In this document: piece by piece, positions 53,978 to 62,981 of the stretch
Layout: each line of letters begins with the position of its first letter
How positions within the stretch are numbered: position 1 is the first letter of the stretch
Assembly (NCBI GenBank): GCA_910576555.1
Contig: CAJTIY010000007.1
Location: 1 to 64,000 of the forward strand
Source: an uncultured Alistipes sp.
GTDB taxonomy: Bacteria; Bacteroidota; Bacteroidia; Bacteroidales; Rikenellaceae
Length of the DNA: 64,000 nucleotides
Reading direction: 5' to 3'
Notes under the pieces: model-generated
The model's database searches: none
What the model was told of the DNA's origin: nothing
What the model saw: only the letters and a program-made list of their open reading frames with translations
Position numbers and translations under genes: made by a program

Positions 53978-54553
53978 TTACACGAGACCCGAGAATCCCA
54001 TGAAGGCCATAGCCAGAATACCCGCCGTCACGAGTGCTACGGGCACGCCGCGGAACGCTTTGGGCACGTCCTCGAACTCGAGACGCTCGCGGATGCCGGC
54101 GAACAGCACCAGCGCCAGCGCGAAGCCGAGCGCCGTAGCGACCGAATAGGTGACGCTCTGCAGCAGGTTGAACTCCTTCTGGATCATGAGGATGGCGACG
54201 CCCAGCACGGCGCAGTTGGTCGTGATGAGGGGCAGGAAGATACCCAGCGCCTGATAGAGCGACGGCGACATCTTCTTGAGGATGATCTCGACCATCTGCA
54301 CGAGTGCGGCGATCACCAGAATGAAGACGATCGTCTGCATGTACTCGATGTGCCACAGTGCCAGCAGCTGCTGGAGCGGCCACGCCACCACGGCGGTGAG
54401 CGCCATGACGAAGGTCACGGCCGCGCCCATGCCGAGCGACGTCTCGACCTTCGACGAGACGCCCAAGAAGGGACATATGCCGAGGAACTGCGCCAGTACG
54501 ACGTTATTGACGAAGATGGCGCCGATGATGATTGCGAAATAGGATACCTCCAT
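53978..54553 (-). CDS. rnfA: Rnf electron transport complex subunit A
   Basis: A 191-residue membrane subunit with six hydrophobic segments (FAIIIGAIFVNNVVLAQFLG at the start; GICPFLGVSSKVETSLGMGA). RnfA and RnfE are paralogous halves that cradle a membrane 2Fe-2S cluster; the Cys in GICPFLG and in TNCAVLGVA are the expected ligands. It is the last gene of the rnf operon, 3 bases after rnfE. The complex couples reduced ferredoxin oxidation by NAD to ion pumping. Confidence 0.96.
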   Translation of the reverse strand: MEVSYFAIIIGAIFVNNVVLAQFLGICPFLGVSSKVETSLGMGAAVTFVMALTAVVAWPLQQLLALWHIEYMQTIVFILVIAALVQMVEIILKKMSPSLYQALGIFLPLITTNCAVLGVAILMIQKEFNLLQSVTYSVATALGFALALVLFAGIRERLEFEDVPKAFRGVPVALVTAGILAMAFMGFSGLV

Positions 54554-54556
54554 AGT

Positions 54557-55168
54557 TTACTTCTTGGCTAATTTGTTGAACAAAACCATCAGGAAACCCA
54601 GCACGAGGAAGGCACCGGGCGCCAGCACGAACGTCAGCGGCATGTAGCTCAACTTGTCGCCCGCCTCCGAGACGTAGTCCAGACCCAGCGCATGTCCGAA
54701 GATCGCGCCGCTGCCCAGCAGCTCGCGCACGGCGCCGATCACCGTGAGCGACAGGGTGAAGCCCAGACCGATGCCTACGCCGTCGAGCATCGAGTCGAGG
54801 GCCGAGTTCTTCGAGGCGAAGGCCTCCGCACGGCCCAGAATGATGCAGTTGACGACGATGAGCGGAATGAAGACGCCCAGCGAAGCGTACAGCGCCGGCA
54901 CGTAGGCCTTCATCAGCATCTCGATGATCGTCACGAACGAAGCGATGATGACGATGAAGGCCGGGATGCGAACCTTGTCCGGAATGATGTTCTTCACGAG
55001 CGAGATCACGATGTTCGACATGATCAGCACGGCCATCGTCGCCAGACCCATACCCATGCCGTTGGCGGCCGAGGTGGTCGTACCCAGCGTGGGGCACATA
55101 CCCAGCACCAGCACGAAGGTCGGGTTGTTCTTGAGGATGCCGCTCGAAATAATGTTCAGCTTATTCAT
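54557..55168 (-). CDS. rnfE: Rnf electron transport complex subunit E
   Basis: A 203-residue membrane subunit, paralogue of RnfA, with six membrane segments. VLGMCPTLGTTTSAANGMGM and VNCIILGRAEAFA carry the cluster-ligand Cys. Start 55168 is preferred over 55186 because AGGAGG lies at the right distance before it on the minus strand. It overlaps the rnfG stop by 8 bases, so translation is coupled. Confidence 0.95.
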   Translation of the reverse strand: MNKLNIISSGILKNNPTFVLVLGMCPTLGTTTSAANGMGMGLATMAVLIMSNIVISLVKNIIPDKVRIPAFIVIIASFVTIIEMLMKAYVPALYASLGVFIPLIVVNCIILGRAEAFASKNSALDSMLDGVGIGLGFTLSLTVIGAVRELLGSGAIFGHALGLDYVSEAGDKLSYMPLTFVLAPGAFLVLGFLMVLFNKLAKK

Positions 55169-55805
55169 TTTGTCCTCCTTCCTCATTTAGGTTTTGCTGC
55201 GTGGCGCCCGAAGCCGTATCGGTCGCTGCGACACCGGTCGCTGCGCTCCGGTAGGCCATCCACGCGCGGTTGATCGCATCGACATAGGCGCGCGACGAGA
55301 TCGTCGCCGCGGTCAGCGCGTCGACGTCGCCGCCGTCCTTCTTCACGGCCAGCCGTCCGTCGACCAGCTTCTTCTCCTCGAGCCGCTGTCCCTGAATGCT
55401 GGCCAGCAGCACGTTGTCCTCGTCGGCCATCTTCGTGCCGAGGCCCGGGGTCTCCGCCTGCTTCAGCACGCTGACGTTGACCACCTCGCCCTCGGGCGTG
55501 AAGCCGACCATCAGGCTGATCGCACCGCCGAAACCGTTCTTCGACATCGTCTCCACGGCATAACCCGCCACGGCACCCGCATTCGTCGCCGTATAGACGG
55601 TGATCGGCATGTCATCGATCGTCAGCACGTCGGAAGTCGTCGTCTCGAACGACGGCAGCACCTTCGTGAGCGCCTCGACTTTGGCCTGCGCATCGGCCTG
55701 CGCGATCGGCTCCTTCGTGATCATGTAGACGGCGCCGACGCCGGCCGAAGCCACGAGCGTGATGCCGAGCAGCACGGCCACCATATTGATAAGTGTGCTT
55801 TTCAT
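55161..55805 (-). CDS. rnfG: Rnf electron transport complex subunit G
   Basis: A 214-residue periplasmic flavoprotein subunit with one N-terminal membrane anchor (VAVLLGITLVASAGVGAVYMI) and an FMN-binding domain. The covalent FMN Thr is in DALTAATISS near residue 172, a slight variant of the usual SGAT-type motif. GLGTKMADED and the C-terminal low-complexity tail (TGVAATDTASGATQQN) are also seen. It overlaps rnfE and lies 9 bases after rnfD. Confidence 0.94.
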   Translation of the reverse strand: MKSTLINMVAVLLGITLVASAGVGAVYMITKEPIAQADAQAKVEALTKVLPSFETTTSDVLTIDDMPITVYTATNAGAVAGYAVETMSKNGFGGAISLMVGFTPEGEVVNVSVLKQAETPGLGTKMADEDNVLLASIQGQRLEEKKLVDGRLAVKKDGGDVDALTAATISSRAYVDAINRAWMAYRSAATGVAATDTASGATQQNLNEEGGQNE

Positions 55806-55814
55806 CGTCCTCTC

Positions 55815-56780
55815 TTATTTAACGCCGAAACGCTTGGGTTTGACATATTTGTTGATCAGGGGCACGGTGGCGTTCATGATCAGGATCGCGAACGACATAC
55901 CCTCGGGATAGGCGCCCCAGAGGCGGATCAGCATCGTGATGACACCGATACCCACGGCGAAGATCACGCTGCCCTTGACCGTCATCGGCGAGGTCGAATA
56001 ATCGGTCGCCATGAAGATGGCGCCGAGCATCACACCGCCGGCCAGCAGGTGGAACAGCGGGAACTGCCACAGCTGGGCACCCTCGCCGCCGCGGGCCAGC
56101 GCCACGACGAAAGCGAACAGGGCCATCGTGGCGAAGATCGTCACGGGCGTATGCCACGTGATCACCTTGCGCCACAGCAGGTATACGAAGCCGGCCAGCA
56201 GCATCAGCGCGGCCACCTCGCCCAGCGAACCGGGCATGTTGCCCAGCAGCAGCTCCTGCACGCCCAGCACATCGGCCGCAGCGCCGTGTTTGACGGCTGC
56301 GAGCGGCGTAGCGCCCGACAGCGCGTCGAAGGCACCCCTCGCGGGCACCGGGAAGGTAGTCATCTGCACCGGATAGGCGATCAGCAGGAAGACGCGGCCC
56401 ACCAGCGCGGGGTTGAACGGATTCTTGCCCAGCCCGCCGAAGGGCATCTTGCCCACGGCGATGGCCACGAAGGCGCCGATCACGACGATCCACCACGGAA
56501 TCGTCGCCGGGAGGTTGAACGCCAGCAGCACGCCCGTCACGACCGCCGACCAGTTGCAGAGGGTCAGCTCGCCGCGGACGAGGAATTTCTGAATCAGGAA
56601 CTCGAACGCCACGCACGCAGCGACCGACAACGCCGTCACCGCAAGCACGTTCCATCCGAACACGTAGGTCGAGACGGCCAATGCCGGCAACAGCGCGATC
56701 ACCACGTCGCGCATGATCGATGCGGTCGAGCGGGTCGACTGCACGTGCGGCGCGGGAGCAATCACAAGTTTGTTTGCCAT
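55815..56780 (-). CDS. rnfD: Rnf electron transport complex subunit D
   Basis: A 321-residue membrane flavoprotein subunit (NqrB/RnfD family) with about nine to ten membrane segments. The covalent FMN site is FDALSGATPLAA (Thr near residue 172). HVQSTRSTASIMRDVVIALL at the start and GKMPFGGLGKNPFNPALVGR are family landmarks. It belongs to the rnf operon, 46 bases after rnfC. Confidence 0.95.
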   Translation of the reverse strand: MANKLVIAPAPHVQSTRSTASIMRDVVIALLPALAVSTYVFGWNVLAVTALSVAACVAFEFLIQKFLVRGELTLCNWSAVVTGVLLAFNLPATIPWWIVVIGAFVAIAVGKMPFGGLGKNPFNPALVGRVFLLIAYPVQMTTFPVPARGAFDALSGATPLAAVKHGAAADVLGVQELLLGNMPGSLGEVAALMLLAGFVYLLWRKVITWHTPVTIFATMALFAFVVALARGGEGAQLWQFPLFHLLAGGVMLGAIFMATDYSTSPMTVKGSVIFAVGIGVITMLIRLWGAYPEGMSFAILIMNATVPLINKYVKPKRFGVK

Positions 56781-56826
56781 AAGTTTTATCCTATTTTTAT
56801 AATCTTCGATCTGTGTGTCGCTCCGA

Positions 56827-58179
56827 TCACTTCTTCGGAGCCGCAGCGGCGGCGCGGGAGCGGATGATGCCCATCACGGTCTGCTTGCCGAGGCGAACCC
56901 AGTCGAGCAGCGGCAGGTAGGCCGGGCACGACGACTGGCAGCAGCCGCACTCGATGCACGAGGTGATCATCTGCGCCTCGAGCTCCTCCCAGCCCTTCTT
57001 GCGGGCCATCTTGGAGAGGTAGTAGGGTTCGAGACCCATCGGGCAGGCGGCGACGCACTTCGCGCACTTGATGCACTGCGACGCCTCGCGGCGCACGGCA
57101 TCCGCGCCGCTCATCACCGTGATGCCCGAACAGCCCTTCGTCACGGGCGAGTCCAGCTCGACCATCGCACGGCCCATCATCGGACCGCCGTTGATCACTT
57201 TGAGCGTCTCGCTTTCGGGAAGGCCTCCGGCAGCCTCCAGCAGCGCCGACACGGGCGTACCCATGCGCGTGAGGAGGTTCTTGGGCTCCTTCATGCCCTT
57301 GCCCGTGACGGTCACCACGCGCTCGACGAGCGGCATGTTCTTCTGCACGGCGCGGTATACGGCGTAGGTCGTCGAGGCGTTGCACACCACGGCGCCGACA
57401 TCGATCGGCAGCGCGGGCGGAGGCGGCACCTGACGGCCCGTGACGGCCGCGATGAGCTGCTTCTCGCCGCCCTGCGGGTACATCACCTTGAGGGGCACCA
57501 CCTCGATGCCCTCGTAGGCGCGCGCCAGCTGCGTCAGATGCGCGATGGCGTCGGGCTTGTTGTTCTCGATGCCGATATAGGCCCTCTTCACGTCGACGGC
57601 CTTCATCAGGATCGTGACGCCGACCAACAGCTCCTCGCCGTGCTCCAGCATCGTGCGATGGTCGGAGGTGAGGTAGGGTTCGCACTCCACGCCGTTGACG
57701 ATCACGCACTCGGCCTTCTTGCCCGGGGGCACCGAGAGCTTCACGTGCGTGGGGAACGTGGCGCCGCCCATGCCGACGATACCCGCCGCCTTGATCTTGG
57801 CGACGATCTCCTGCGCCGACAGCGTGCACTCGCGCACGAGCGTCTCCGAGCGGTCGATACCCTCGGCCCACTCGTCGCCCTCGCGCTGGATCGTGATCAT
57901 CATCTGGCGCAGTCCCTGACCGTTGGGCTGCATGTCGACGGCCGTCACCGTACCCGACACGGGCGCATGGATGTTGGCCGACATGAAGCTCCCCGCCTCG
58001 GCGATGAGTTGTCCCGCGAGCACCTTGTCGCCTTTGGCGACCTTCGCCACGGCGGGTGCGCCGATATGCTGCGCGAGGGGGATGCGCACCGTATCGGGCA
58101 ACGCCAGCACCTCGATCGGCTTCGCCTTGCTCAACTTGTTTTCCGACGGATGGACTCCGCCCATTGGAAATGTTTTCAT
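56827..58179 (-). CDS. rnfC: Rnf electron transport complex subunit C
   Basis: A 450-residue cytoplasmic subunit that binds NADH and FMN and carries two 4Fe-4S clusters (CIKCAKCVAACP and CIECGCCQSSCP). The nucleotide-binding region shows GMGGATFPTHVKLSVPPGKK and the N-terminus GGVHPSENKLSKAKPIEVL is family-typical. It is 148 bases downstream of rnfB, the longest gap in the operon, with no gene or clear promoter inside. Confidence 0.96.
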   Translation of the reverse strand: MKTFPMGGVHPSENKLSKAKPIEVLALPDTVRIPLAQHIGAPAVAKVAKGDKVLAGQLIAEAGSFMSANIHAPVSGTVTAVDMQPNGQGLRQMMITIQREGDEWAEGIDRSETLVRECTLSAQEIVAKIKAAGIVGMGGATFPTHVKLSVPPGKKAECVIVNGVECEPYLTSDHRTMLEHGEELLVGVTILMKAVDVKRAYIGIENNKPDAIAHLTQLARAYEGIEVVPLKVMYPQGGEKQLIAAVTGRQVPPPPALPIDVGAVVCNASTTYAVYRAVQKNMPLVERVVTVTGKGMKEPKNLLTRMGTPVSALLEAAGGLPESETLKVINGGPMMGRAMVELDSPVTKGCSGITVMSGADAVRREASQCIKCAKCVAACPMGLEPYYLSKMARKKGWEELEAQMITSCIECGCCQSSCPAYLPLLDWVRLGKQTVMGIIRSRAAAAAPKK

Positions 58180-58327
58180 ATAGCTTGGTTCGTTTTTTTA
58201 CGTTTCAGAAACCGGAATTCTCTTCGCTCCGCCCGGACGGAACCGACCGCAGCAGCCGACGGCCGCCGCACGCCCCTCCGCGAGCCCCACGGCTCCTCGG
58301 AAAGGCCGGTCCGCCCTACCGGAAGTC

Positions 58328-59266
58328 CTACTCGGCCTTCGGGGTCGGTGCCGGAGCGGCTTTCGGTGCGCCCTCCGCAGCAGGTGCGGCCTTCGGCGCG
58401 GCGGCGGCAGCCGGAGCCGCCGGAGCCTTAGGAGCTTTGGGCAGGGGTTCCATGCCGACGAGCCGGATCGCACCCGTGGGGCACTCGTTCACGCACTTGC
58501 GGCACAGCTTGCACTTCTGGGGATCGATGTAGGCGAGGTTGTTCTCCACCGTGATGGCGTCGAACGCGCAGACCTTCGCGCACTTGCCGCAGCCGATGCA
58601 ACCCGCCTTGCAGGCCTTCATCACCGCGGCGCCCTTATCCTTCGACACGCACGATACGTAGACGGCGCGGTTCTTGGGCCACTTCTTGCGCAGCTCGATG
58701 ATCATCTTCGGGCAGGCCTTCACGCAGGCGCCGCAGGCCGTACACTTGTCGGGATCGACCTCGGGCAGCCCCGTCTCGGGATTCATGCGGATCGCATCGA
58801 ACGCACACGAAACCACGCAGTCGCCGAATCCCAGACAGCCGAACGCACAAGCCGTCTCGCCCACGTAGAGCGATGCGGCCACGGCGCACGAAGTCGCACC
58901 GTCGAACTTATTGGTGCGGGGACGCTTCGCGCACGTACCGCCGCAACGCACCGTCGCCGTCTGCGGCTCCTTCTCGGCGGCAGCCTTGCCCAGATAGGCA
59001 GCCACGGCCTTCATGCAGTCGCCGCCGCCCACCGGGCAGAACAGCGCCGAAATGTCGTCGCGCTTGACCAGCGCATCGGCCATGCCGCGGCAGCCGGCGA
59101 AGCCGCAACCGCCGCAGTTGGCGCCGGGCAGCATCTTTTCCACCTCGTCGATGCGGGGATCCTCCTCGACGCGGAACTTCTGCGCCACGAAATAGAGAAT
59201 CACCGCCGAGAGTACACCCAACGCGCACAGCGTCAGGATCGTGTAGAGTAACACTTCTACTTCCAT
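58328..59266 (-). CDS. rnfB: Rnf electron transport complex subunit B (polyferredoxin)
   Basis: A 312-residue subunit: an N-terminal membrane helix, the CGGCGFAGCRGMADAL four-Cys domain, then several ferredoxin motifs (CTACGACVKACP, CIGCGKCAKVCA, CKLCRKCVNECP). This is longer than the enterobacterial protein and like those of Clostridia and Bacteroides. The last 40 residues are Ala/Pro/Lys-rich repeats (KAPKAPAAPAAAAAPKAAP), probably a flexible tail. It accepts electrons from ferredoxin. Its start overlaps the RseC-family stop by 10 bases. Confidence 0.95.
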   Translation of the reverse strand: MEVEVLLYTILTLCALGVLSAVILYFVAQKFRVEEDPRIDEVEKMLPGANCGGCGFAGCRGMADALVKRDDISALFCPVGGGDCMKAVAAYLGKAAAEKEPQTATVRCGGTCAKRPRTNKFDGATSCAVAASLYVGETACAFGCLGFGDCVVSCAFDAIRMNPETGLPEVDPDKCTACGACVKACPKMIIELRKKWPKNRAVYVSCVSKDKGAAVMKACKAGCIGCGKCAKVCAFDAITVENNLAYIDPQKCKLCRKCVNECPTGAIRLVGMEPLPKAPKAPAAPAAAAAPKAAPAAEGAPKAAPAPTPKAE

Positions 59267-59688
59267 CGGATTTTCGTTATTGTAAATTGAATTGTGTGTT
59301 CGATTTTACGCCGGCAGAGCCACAGCACGACATAATAGAGCGCGACGGCCGCCAGCGCCGCCAGTGCGCCCCGTCCGTCGCTCCAACCCAAGCCTTCGAT
59401 CGTGCCGACGAGCGCCGCCAGCAGCACGGCGAGCGCTCCGCCGTAGGCCAGCGCCACGGCCTTCAGTCCGATGCCGCGGCGCACGCCCACGCGCACCGCG
59501 TCGCCCGGCGCGTAGCGCCCGGCCTCGGGCGTAGCCACCTCGACGATCTTCTCCTGCGCTTCGGCCATGCCGCACGCCTCGCGTGCCCGGCACGTGCCGC
59601 AGGCGCTGTGGGAGACGATCCGCACGCGGACCCGATCCCGGTCCGCGCTCACCACCGCGCCCTCGTGTTCGATCATCCGGGTCGCCAC
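59257..59688 (-). CDS. RseC/SoxR-reducing system family protein
   Basis: A 143-residue RseC-family membrane protein. The N-terminal cytoplasmic domain carries HSACGTCRAREACG (Cys30, Cys33, Cys39), the family's probable cluster or metal site. Two hydrophobic segments follow (VALAYGGALAVLLAALVGTI; GALAALAAVALYYVVLW). RseC homologues commonly precede rnfB and are thought to help electron transfer or maturation of the Rnf complex. It lies 4 bases after nadE and overlaps rnfB, so NAD synthesis and the Rnf complex share a transcript. Confidence 0.9.
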   Translation of the reverse strand: MATRMIEHEGAVVSADRDRVRVRIVSHSACGTCRAREACGMAEAQEKIVEVATPEAGRYAPGDAVRVGVRRGIGLKAVALAYGGALAVLLAALVGTIEGLGWSDGRGALAALAAVALYYVVLWLCRRKIEHTIQFTITKIRWK

Positions 59689-59692
59689 CGTA

Positions 59693-61273
59693 TCAGTCTC
59701 CGTATTTGTTGGTGAGGGGCATCAGCCGCTCGTGTCCGAACGAGCAGGCCGAGAGGCGGAGTACGGGCGGGAACTGATAGCGCTTCTTCTCGTTGCGCAT
59801 GATCATGCCGTGGATCTTCTCCACGACCTCGGCGTCGAATCCGGCGTTGACGATCTCCTCGCGATGCTGCCCCTCCTCGATCATGCGGTAGAGGATCGCG
59901 TCCACCACCTCGTAGGGCGGCAGGATGTCGCTGTCCTTCTGTCCCGGATGCAGCTCCGACGAAGGTTCCTTGTCGAGGATCTTTTCGGGGATCACGTTGT
60001 CGTGCACGCGGTTGATGTAACGCGCCACATCGTACATCTCGCTCTTGTAAAGGTCGCCCGTGGGGCTGAAGGCACCCGCCGTATCGCCGTAGAGCGTACA
60101 GAGTCCCAGCGCATTCTCGCTCTTGTTCGAGGAGTTGAGCAGGATGTAGTCCGACTTGTTCTGCACGGCCATCAGCAGCACCGTGCGGATGCGGGTCTGG
60201 ATATTCTCCTCCGTAGCGTCGAACTCGCGGCCCCCGATCACGGGTTTGAGCGTGTTGACGACGCTGCGGTAGATTTCGTTGATGGGGATGACGTTGTACT
60301 CGATGCCCAAGTTGAGCGCCAGCTCCTTCGCATCCTCGACCGAGTGGTCCGATGAGAAGGGCGAGGGCATCAGCAGGGCCCGGACATGCTCCCGGCCGAG
60401 CGCCTCGACGGCGATCGCCGCCACGACGGCCGAGTCGATACCGCCCGAAAGGCCGATGCAGGCCTTGCGGTAGCCGTTCTTGCGGAAGAAGTCGCGCACG
60501 CCGCAACAAGCCGCCTCGTAGACCATGCGCGTACGGCTCTCGTAGGTCGAGGGAACATGCACCGGCTCGCCGGCCGCTTCGGTGTCGAACAGGGCGAAAT
60601 CCTCCTCGAAGCTCTTCATCATCAGCACCAGATTGCCGCGCCGGTCGAAAGCGCCCGACGTGCCGTCGTAGACGATATCCGTAGCGCCGCCCACCTGATT
60701 GACCATCACGAGGTTCTTGCCCTCGACGAAGGCGAGGTTACGCATCAGCTCGTAGCGGTAGGTCATCGTCCCGCGGCCGTATTTGCGGGCATTGATCGAA
60801 ATGACGGTCTCGACCGACTGGTCGTAGTTGCGCTCGCGGCTCAGGTCGTCGCCGACGATGATCGCGCACTTGTGGCCCTTGATCGTCGCGTATTCATACC
60901 CTTTCGAGGGGGTCAGAAACCCCATTTCGCGACGCGCCGTGATGTACTTCTTGCCCACGTAGCGGAGCACCTTGCGGTCCTGAATGAGCGCCGCGGCGCT
61001 GATCGTTCCGTCGTGCGTGAGCATCGGGAGTCCGACGATCGCCGCGATGCCGTCGCAGCAGGAGGCGATTTCGACCAGCGCATCCTCGCACAGCTCGAGG
61101 AACGTGGTCTTGCGCAGGAGGTCGAATGCCGGAGTTCCGCTCACGGCCTGCTCGGCGAAGATCACCAGATCGGCCCGCCGGGCCTTTGCTTTGTTGATCG
61201 CATCGATGATTTTCGAGACGTTGCCGTCGATATCCCCGATGGTGTAATTCAACTGGGCAATAGCTATTTTCAT
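59693..61273 (-). CDS. nadE: NAD synthetase with a degenerate amidase domain
   Basis: A 526-residue two-domain enzyme. The C-terminal PP-ATPase domain (IGLSGGIDSAVVA, and LLNSSNKSENALGLCTLYGD) adenylates deamido-NAD. The N-terminal nitrilase-type domain should release ammonia from glutamine using a Glu-Lys-Cys triad. Glu41 (FAEQ) and a Lys (108 or 109) are present, but the segment normally reading ICEDLW is IIVGDDLS, with Gly141 where the Cys belongs. The amidase may therefore be inactive and the enzyme ammonia-dependent. A neighbouring Cys (Cys136) lies five residues earlier. First gene of the operon; -7 element at 61305-61312. Confidence 0.92.
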   Translation of the reverse strand: MKIAIAQLNYTIGDIDGNVSKIIDAINKAKARRADLVIFAEQAVSGTPAFDLLRKTTFLELCEDALVEIASCCDGIAAIVGLPMLTHDGTISAAALIQDRKVLRYVGKKYITARREMGFLTPSKGYEYATIKGHKCAIIVGDDLSRERNYDQSVETVISINARKYGRGTMTYRYELMRNLAFVEGKNLVMVNQVGGATDIVYDGTSGAFDRRGNLVLMMKSFEEDFALFDTEAAGEPVHVPSTYESRTRMVYEAACCGVRDFFRKNGYRKACIGLSGGIDSAVVAAIAVEALGREHVRALLMPSPFSSDHSVEDAKELALNLGIEYNVIPINEIYRSVVNTLKPVIGGREFDATEENIQTRIRTVLLMAVQNKSDYILLNSSNKSENALGLCTLYGDTAGAFSPTGDLYKSEMYDVARYINRVHDNVIPEKILDKEPSSELHPGQKDSDILPPYEVVDAILYRMIEEGQHREEIVNAGFDAEVVEKIHGMIMRNEKKRYQFPPVLRLSACSFGHERLMPLTNKYGD

Positions 61274-62094
61274 GGGCGTGGGTTTAGTCGCAGTTACAAC
61301 TTCGCAAAGTTAAGGATTATTTGCAAAAGACGGAAAAATTTTCGATGTTAATAATATAACATCGCCGCACGGTCCGGACCATGACGAAAACGGCGCGACA
61401 CCCCCTTCGGAGGCGGTTTTCCGGCGGTAGCGCAACCGGTCGCGGCTCCTTCGGAACAACGCGCAGGGCAGCCCGACCGGCATGCGGCCCGGCAGCAGCG
61501 CACGATGACGGCCCCGATCGCACGCGCCGCCTACCGACGCCGGGCCGTCGACCGCCCGGTTGCACACCGACGCTCCGGCATACCAACTGCAATGCTCGGC
61601 ACACTCCGAATCCGAAACACTCCGCACGTCGGCGAAACGCCCGTGCACGGCACGAGCCCCCATACGATCCGCCTGCACAGACGGCCTTCGATGCGCAGAA
61701 ACGCACGATCCGCCGCCCATACCCGATACCGGAGATCCCGTACGCATCGCACGACCGAAAAAGGCGCCGCTTGCCGCAAGCGTTCCCAAAGAATCGCACC
61801 TCGTTCCCAACCGGTCGGGCCTCGCTGCAAGCGGGCCGCACCTCCGATCCCGCCTCGCCCGACAGAGACGGGCGGCTCCCGTTCGCCGCCGGTCTTGCAT
61901 AAGAATCGCCCGCAGAGCCCGCCCCGCCGGACAAGCTACCGTTCCCGATCGCCGCCAGCCTCGCATGCGAGCTGTCCGCAAACTCACGGTCCGGCAGACA
62001 AGCGATTGCAGCCCGGACTACCATCGCCCCCGCAAACCCATCGTCCGCAAGCCGCCGCCCCGACCGGCAGGCGGACCGGGCGTCGTCTCGGCAG
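61274..62094. other. Gene-free stretch upstream of nadE
   Basis: Apart from the nadE promoter this G/C-rich stretch shows no credible gene. Open frames on both strands have Arg/Pro/Gly/Ala-rich random-like translations and no family motif. Two loosely similar segments of about 55 bases occur at 61848-61905 and 61919-61973 (CCCGCCTCGCCCGACA and CCCGCCCCGCCGGACA starts). Confidence 0.5.
61305..61312 (-). promoter_or_regulatory. -7 element of the nadE-rnf operon
   Basis: Minus-strand TAACTTTG matches TAnnTTTG, 31 bases upstream of the nadE ATG. It is the only candidate promoter found for the eight-gene unit. Confidence 0.65.
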
Positions 62095-62130
62095 AAAAAT
62101 AGAGCCCGGCCCGAAGTCGGCCCCGGCTCT
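62095..62130 (-). terminator. Second terminator after the zinc-ribbon gene
   Basis: Minus-strand AGAGCCGGGGCC pairs with GGGCCGGGCTCT around a short loop, followed by ATTTTT (plus-strand 62095-62100). It lies behind the stronger terminator at 62154-62188. Confidence 0.7.
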
Positions 62131-62153
62131 CCGCACCCCGAACGCACGGGCAC

Positions 62154-62188
62154 AAAAAAAACGGTTCCCGGAGCATCCGGAAACCGTT
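62154..62188 (-). terminator. Terminator of the zinc-ribbon protein gene
   Basis: An 11-bp stem with one mismatch: plus-strand ACGGTTCCCGG (62161-62171) and CCGGAAACCGT (62177-62187). On the minus strand it is followed by eight T (62154-62161). Confidence 0.9.
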
Positions 62189-62200
62189 TCGTTCCACTTT

Positions 62201-62965
62201 CTATTCCTGCGTCTCCGTCTCCGGATCGGCCACCAAAATGCGACCGCAATATTCGCAGATGATGATTTTCTTGCCCTGCCGGATGTCGGACTGACGCTGG
62301 GGCGGGATGCGGTTGAAGCAACCGCCGCACGCATCGCGGCGCACCGTCACGACGGCCAGACCGTTGCGGACATTGCGCCGGATCCGGTCGTAGGCGGCCA
62401 GCAGACGTTCGTCGATCTTCTCCTTCGCACGCGCCTCCTGCGCCTCGTACTCGGCGATCAGCGGCGCGGTCTCGGCCTCGATGCCCGTCAGTTCGGCCTT
62501 CTTGGCCTCGAGGTCGGCGCTGCGCTCGGCAGCCGCCTGCTCCGCCTCCTCCAGCTGGAGCTTCTTGGCCTTCACACCGGCGGAATACTCCTTCAACCGC
62601 TTCTCGGCCAGTTCGATCTCCAACTCCTGATACTCGATCTCCTTCGTGATGGCATCGAACTCGCGGTTGTTGCGCACGTTGTTCTGCTGCTCCTTGTAGT
62701 TGCCGATCTGAATCTTGGCCTGATCGACCTCGCGACGACGCTGCTTGGTGAGGGCGTTGAGCTCCTCGATTTCGCCCGCGATGTTGTCGATACGCGTCCG
62801 CAAGCCGGTCATGTCGTCCTCGAGGTCCTGCACCTCGAGCGGAAGTTCTCCCTTCACCTTGTTGATCTCGTCGATCTTGCTGTCGATCTTCTGGAGTTCG
62901 TAGAGTGCGAGAATCTTTTCCTGCATCGAATAGTCGGCTTCGGCGGTTTTTTTCTGTGTTGCCAT
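62201..62965 (-). CDS. Coiled-coil protein with C4 zinc ribbon (CT398/DUF164-like)
   Basis: A 254-residue protein. Residues 15-185 form a long coiled-coil hairpin (IDSKIDEINKVKGELPLEVQ ... EAEQAAAERSADLEAKKAEL). The C-terminus is a zinc ribbon with CGGCFNRIPPQ and CEYCGRIL (four Cys). The family is widespread, linked by some studies to RNA or secretion factors, and has no agreed function. It is transcribed after the Nif3-family gene (16-base gap), but may use a promoter lying inside that gene's 3' end. Confidence 0.88.
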   Translation of the reverse strand: MATQKKTAEADYSMQEKILALYELQKIDSKIDEINKVKGELPLEVQDLEDDMTGLRTRIDNIAGEIEELNALTKQRRREVDQAKIQIGNYKEQQNNVRNNREFDAITKEIEYQELEIELAEKRLKEYSAGVKAKKLQLEEAEQAAAERSADLEAKKAELTGIEAETAPLIAEYEAQEARAKEKIDERLLAAYDRIRRNVRNGLAVVTVRRDACGGCFNRIPPQRQSDIRQGKKIIICEYCGRILVADPETETQE

Positions 62966-62981
62966 ATCGTGTCGTATAGTT

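Noticed and set aside
61317..62330. 337-codon minus-strand frame between nadE and the zinc-ribbon gene
   Set aside because: It runs through two strong terminators and antisense to known genes. Its translation is Arg/Gly/Ala/Ser-rich with scattered Cys and no motif.
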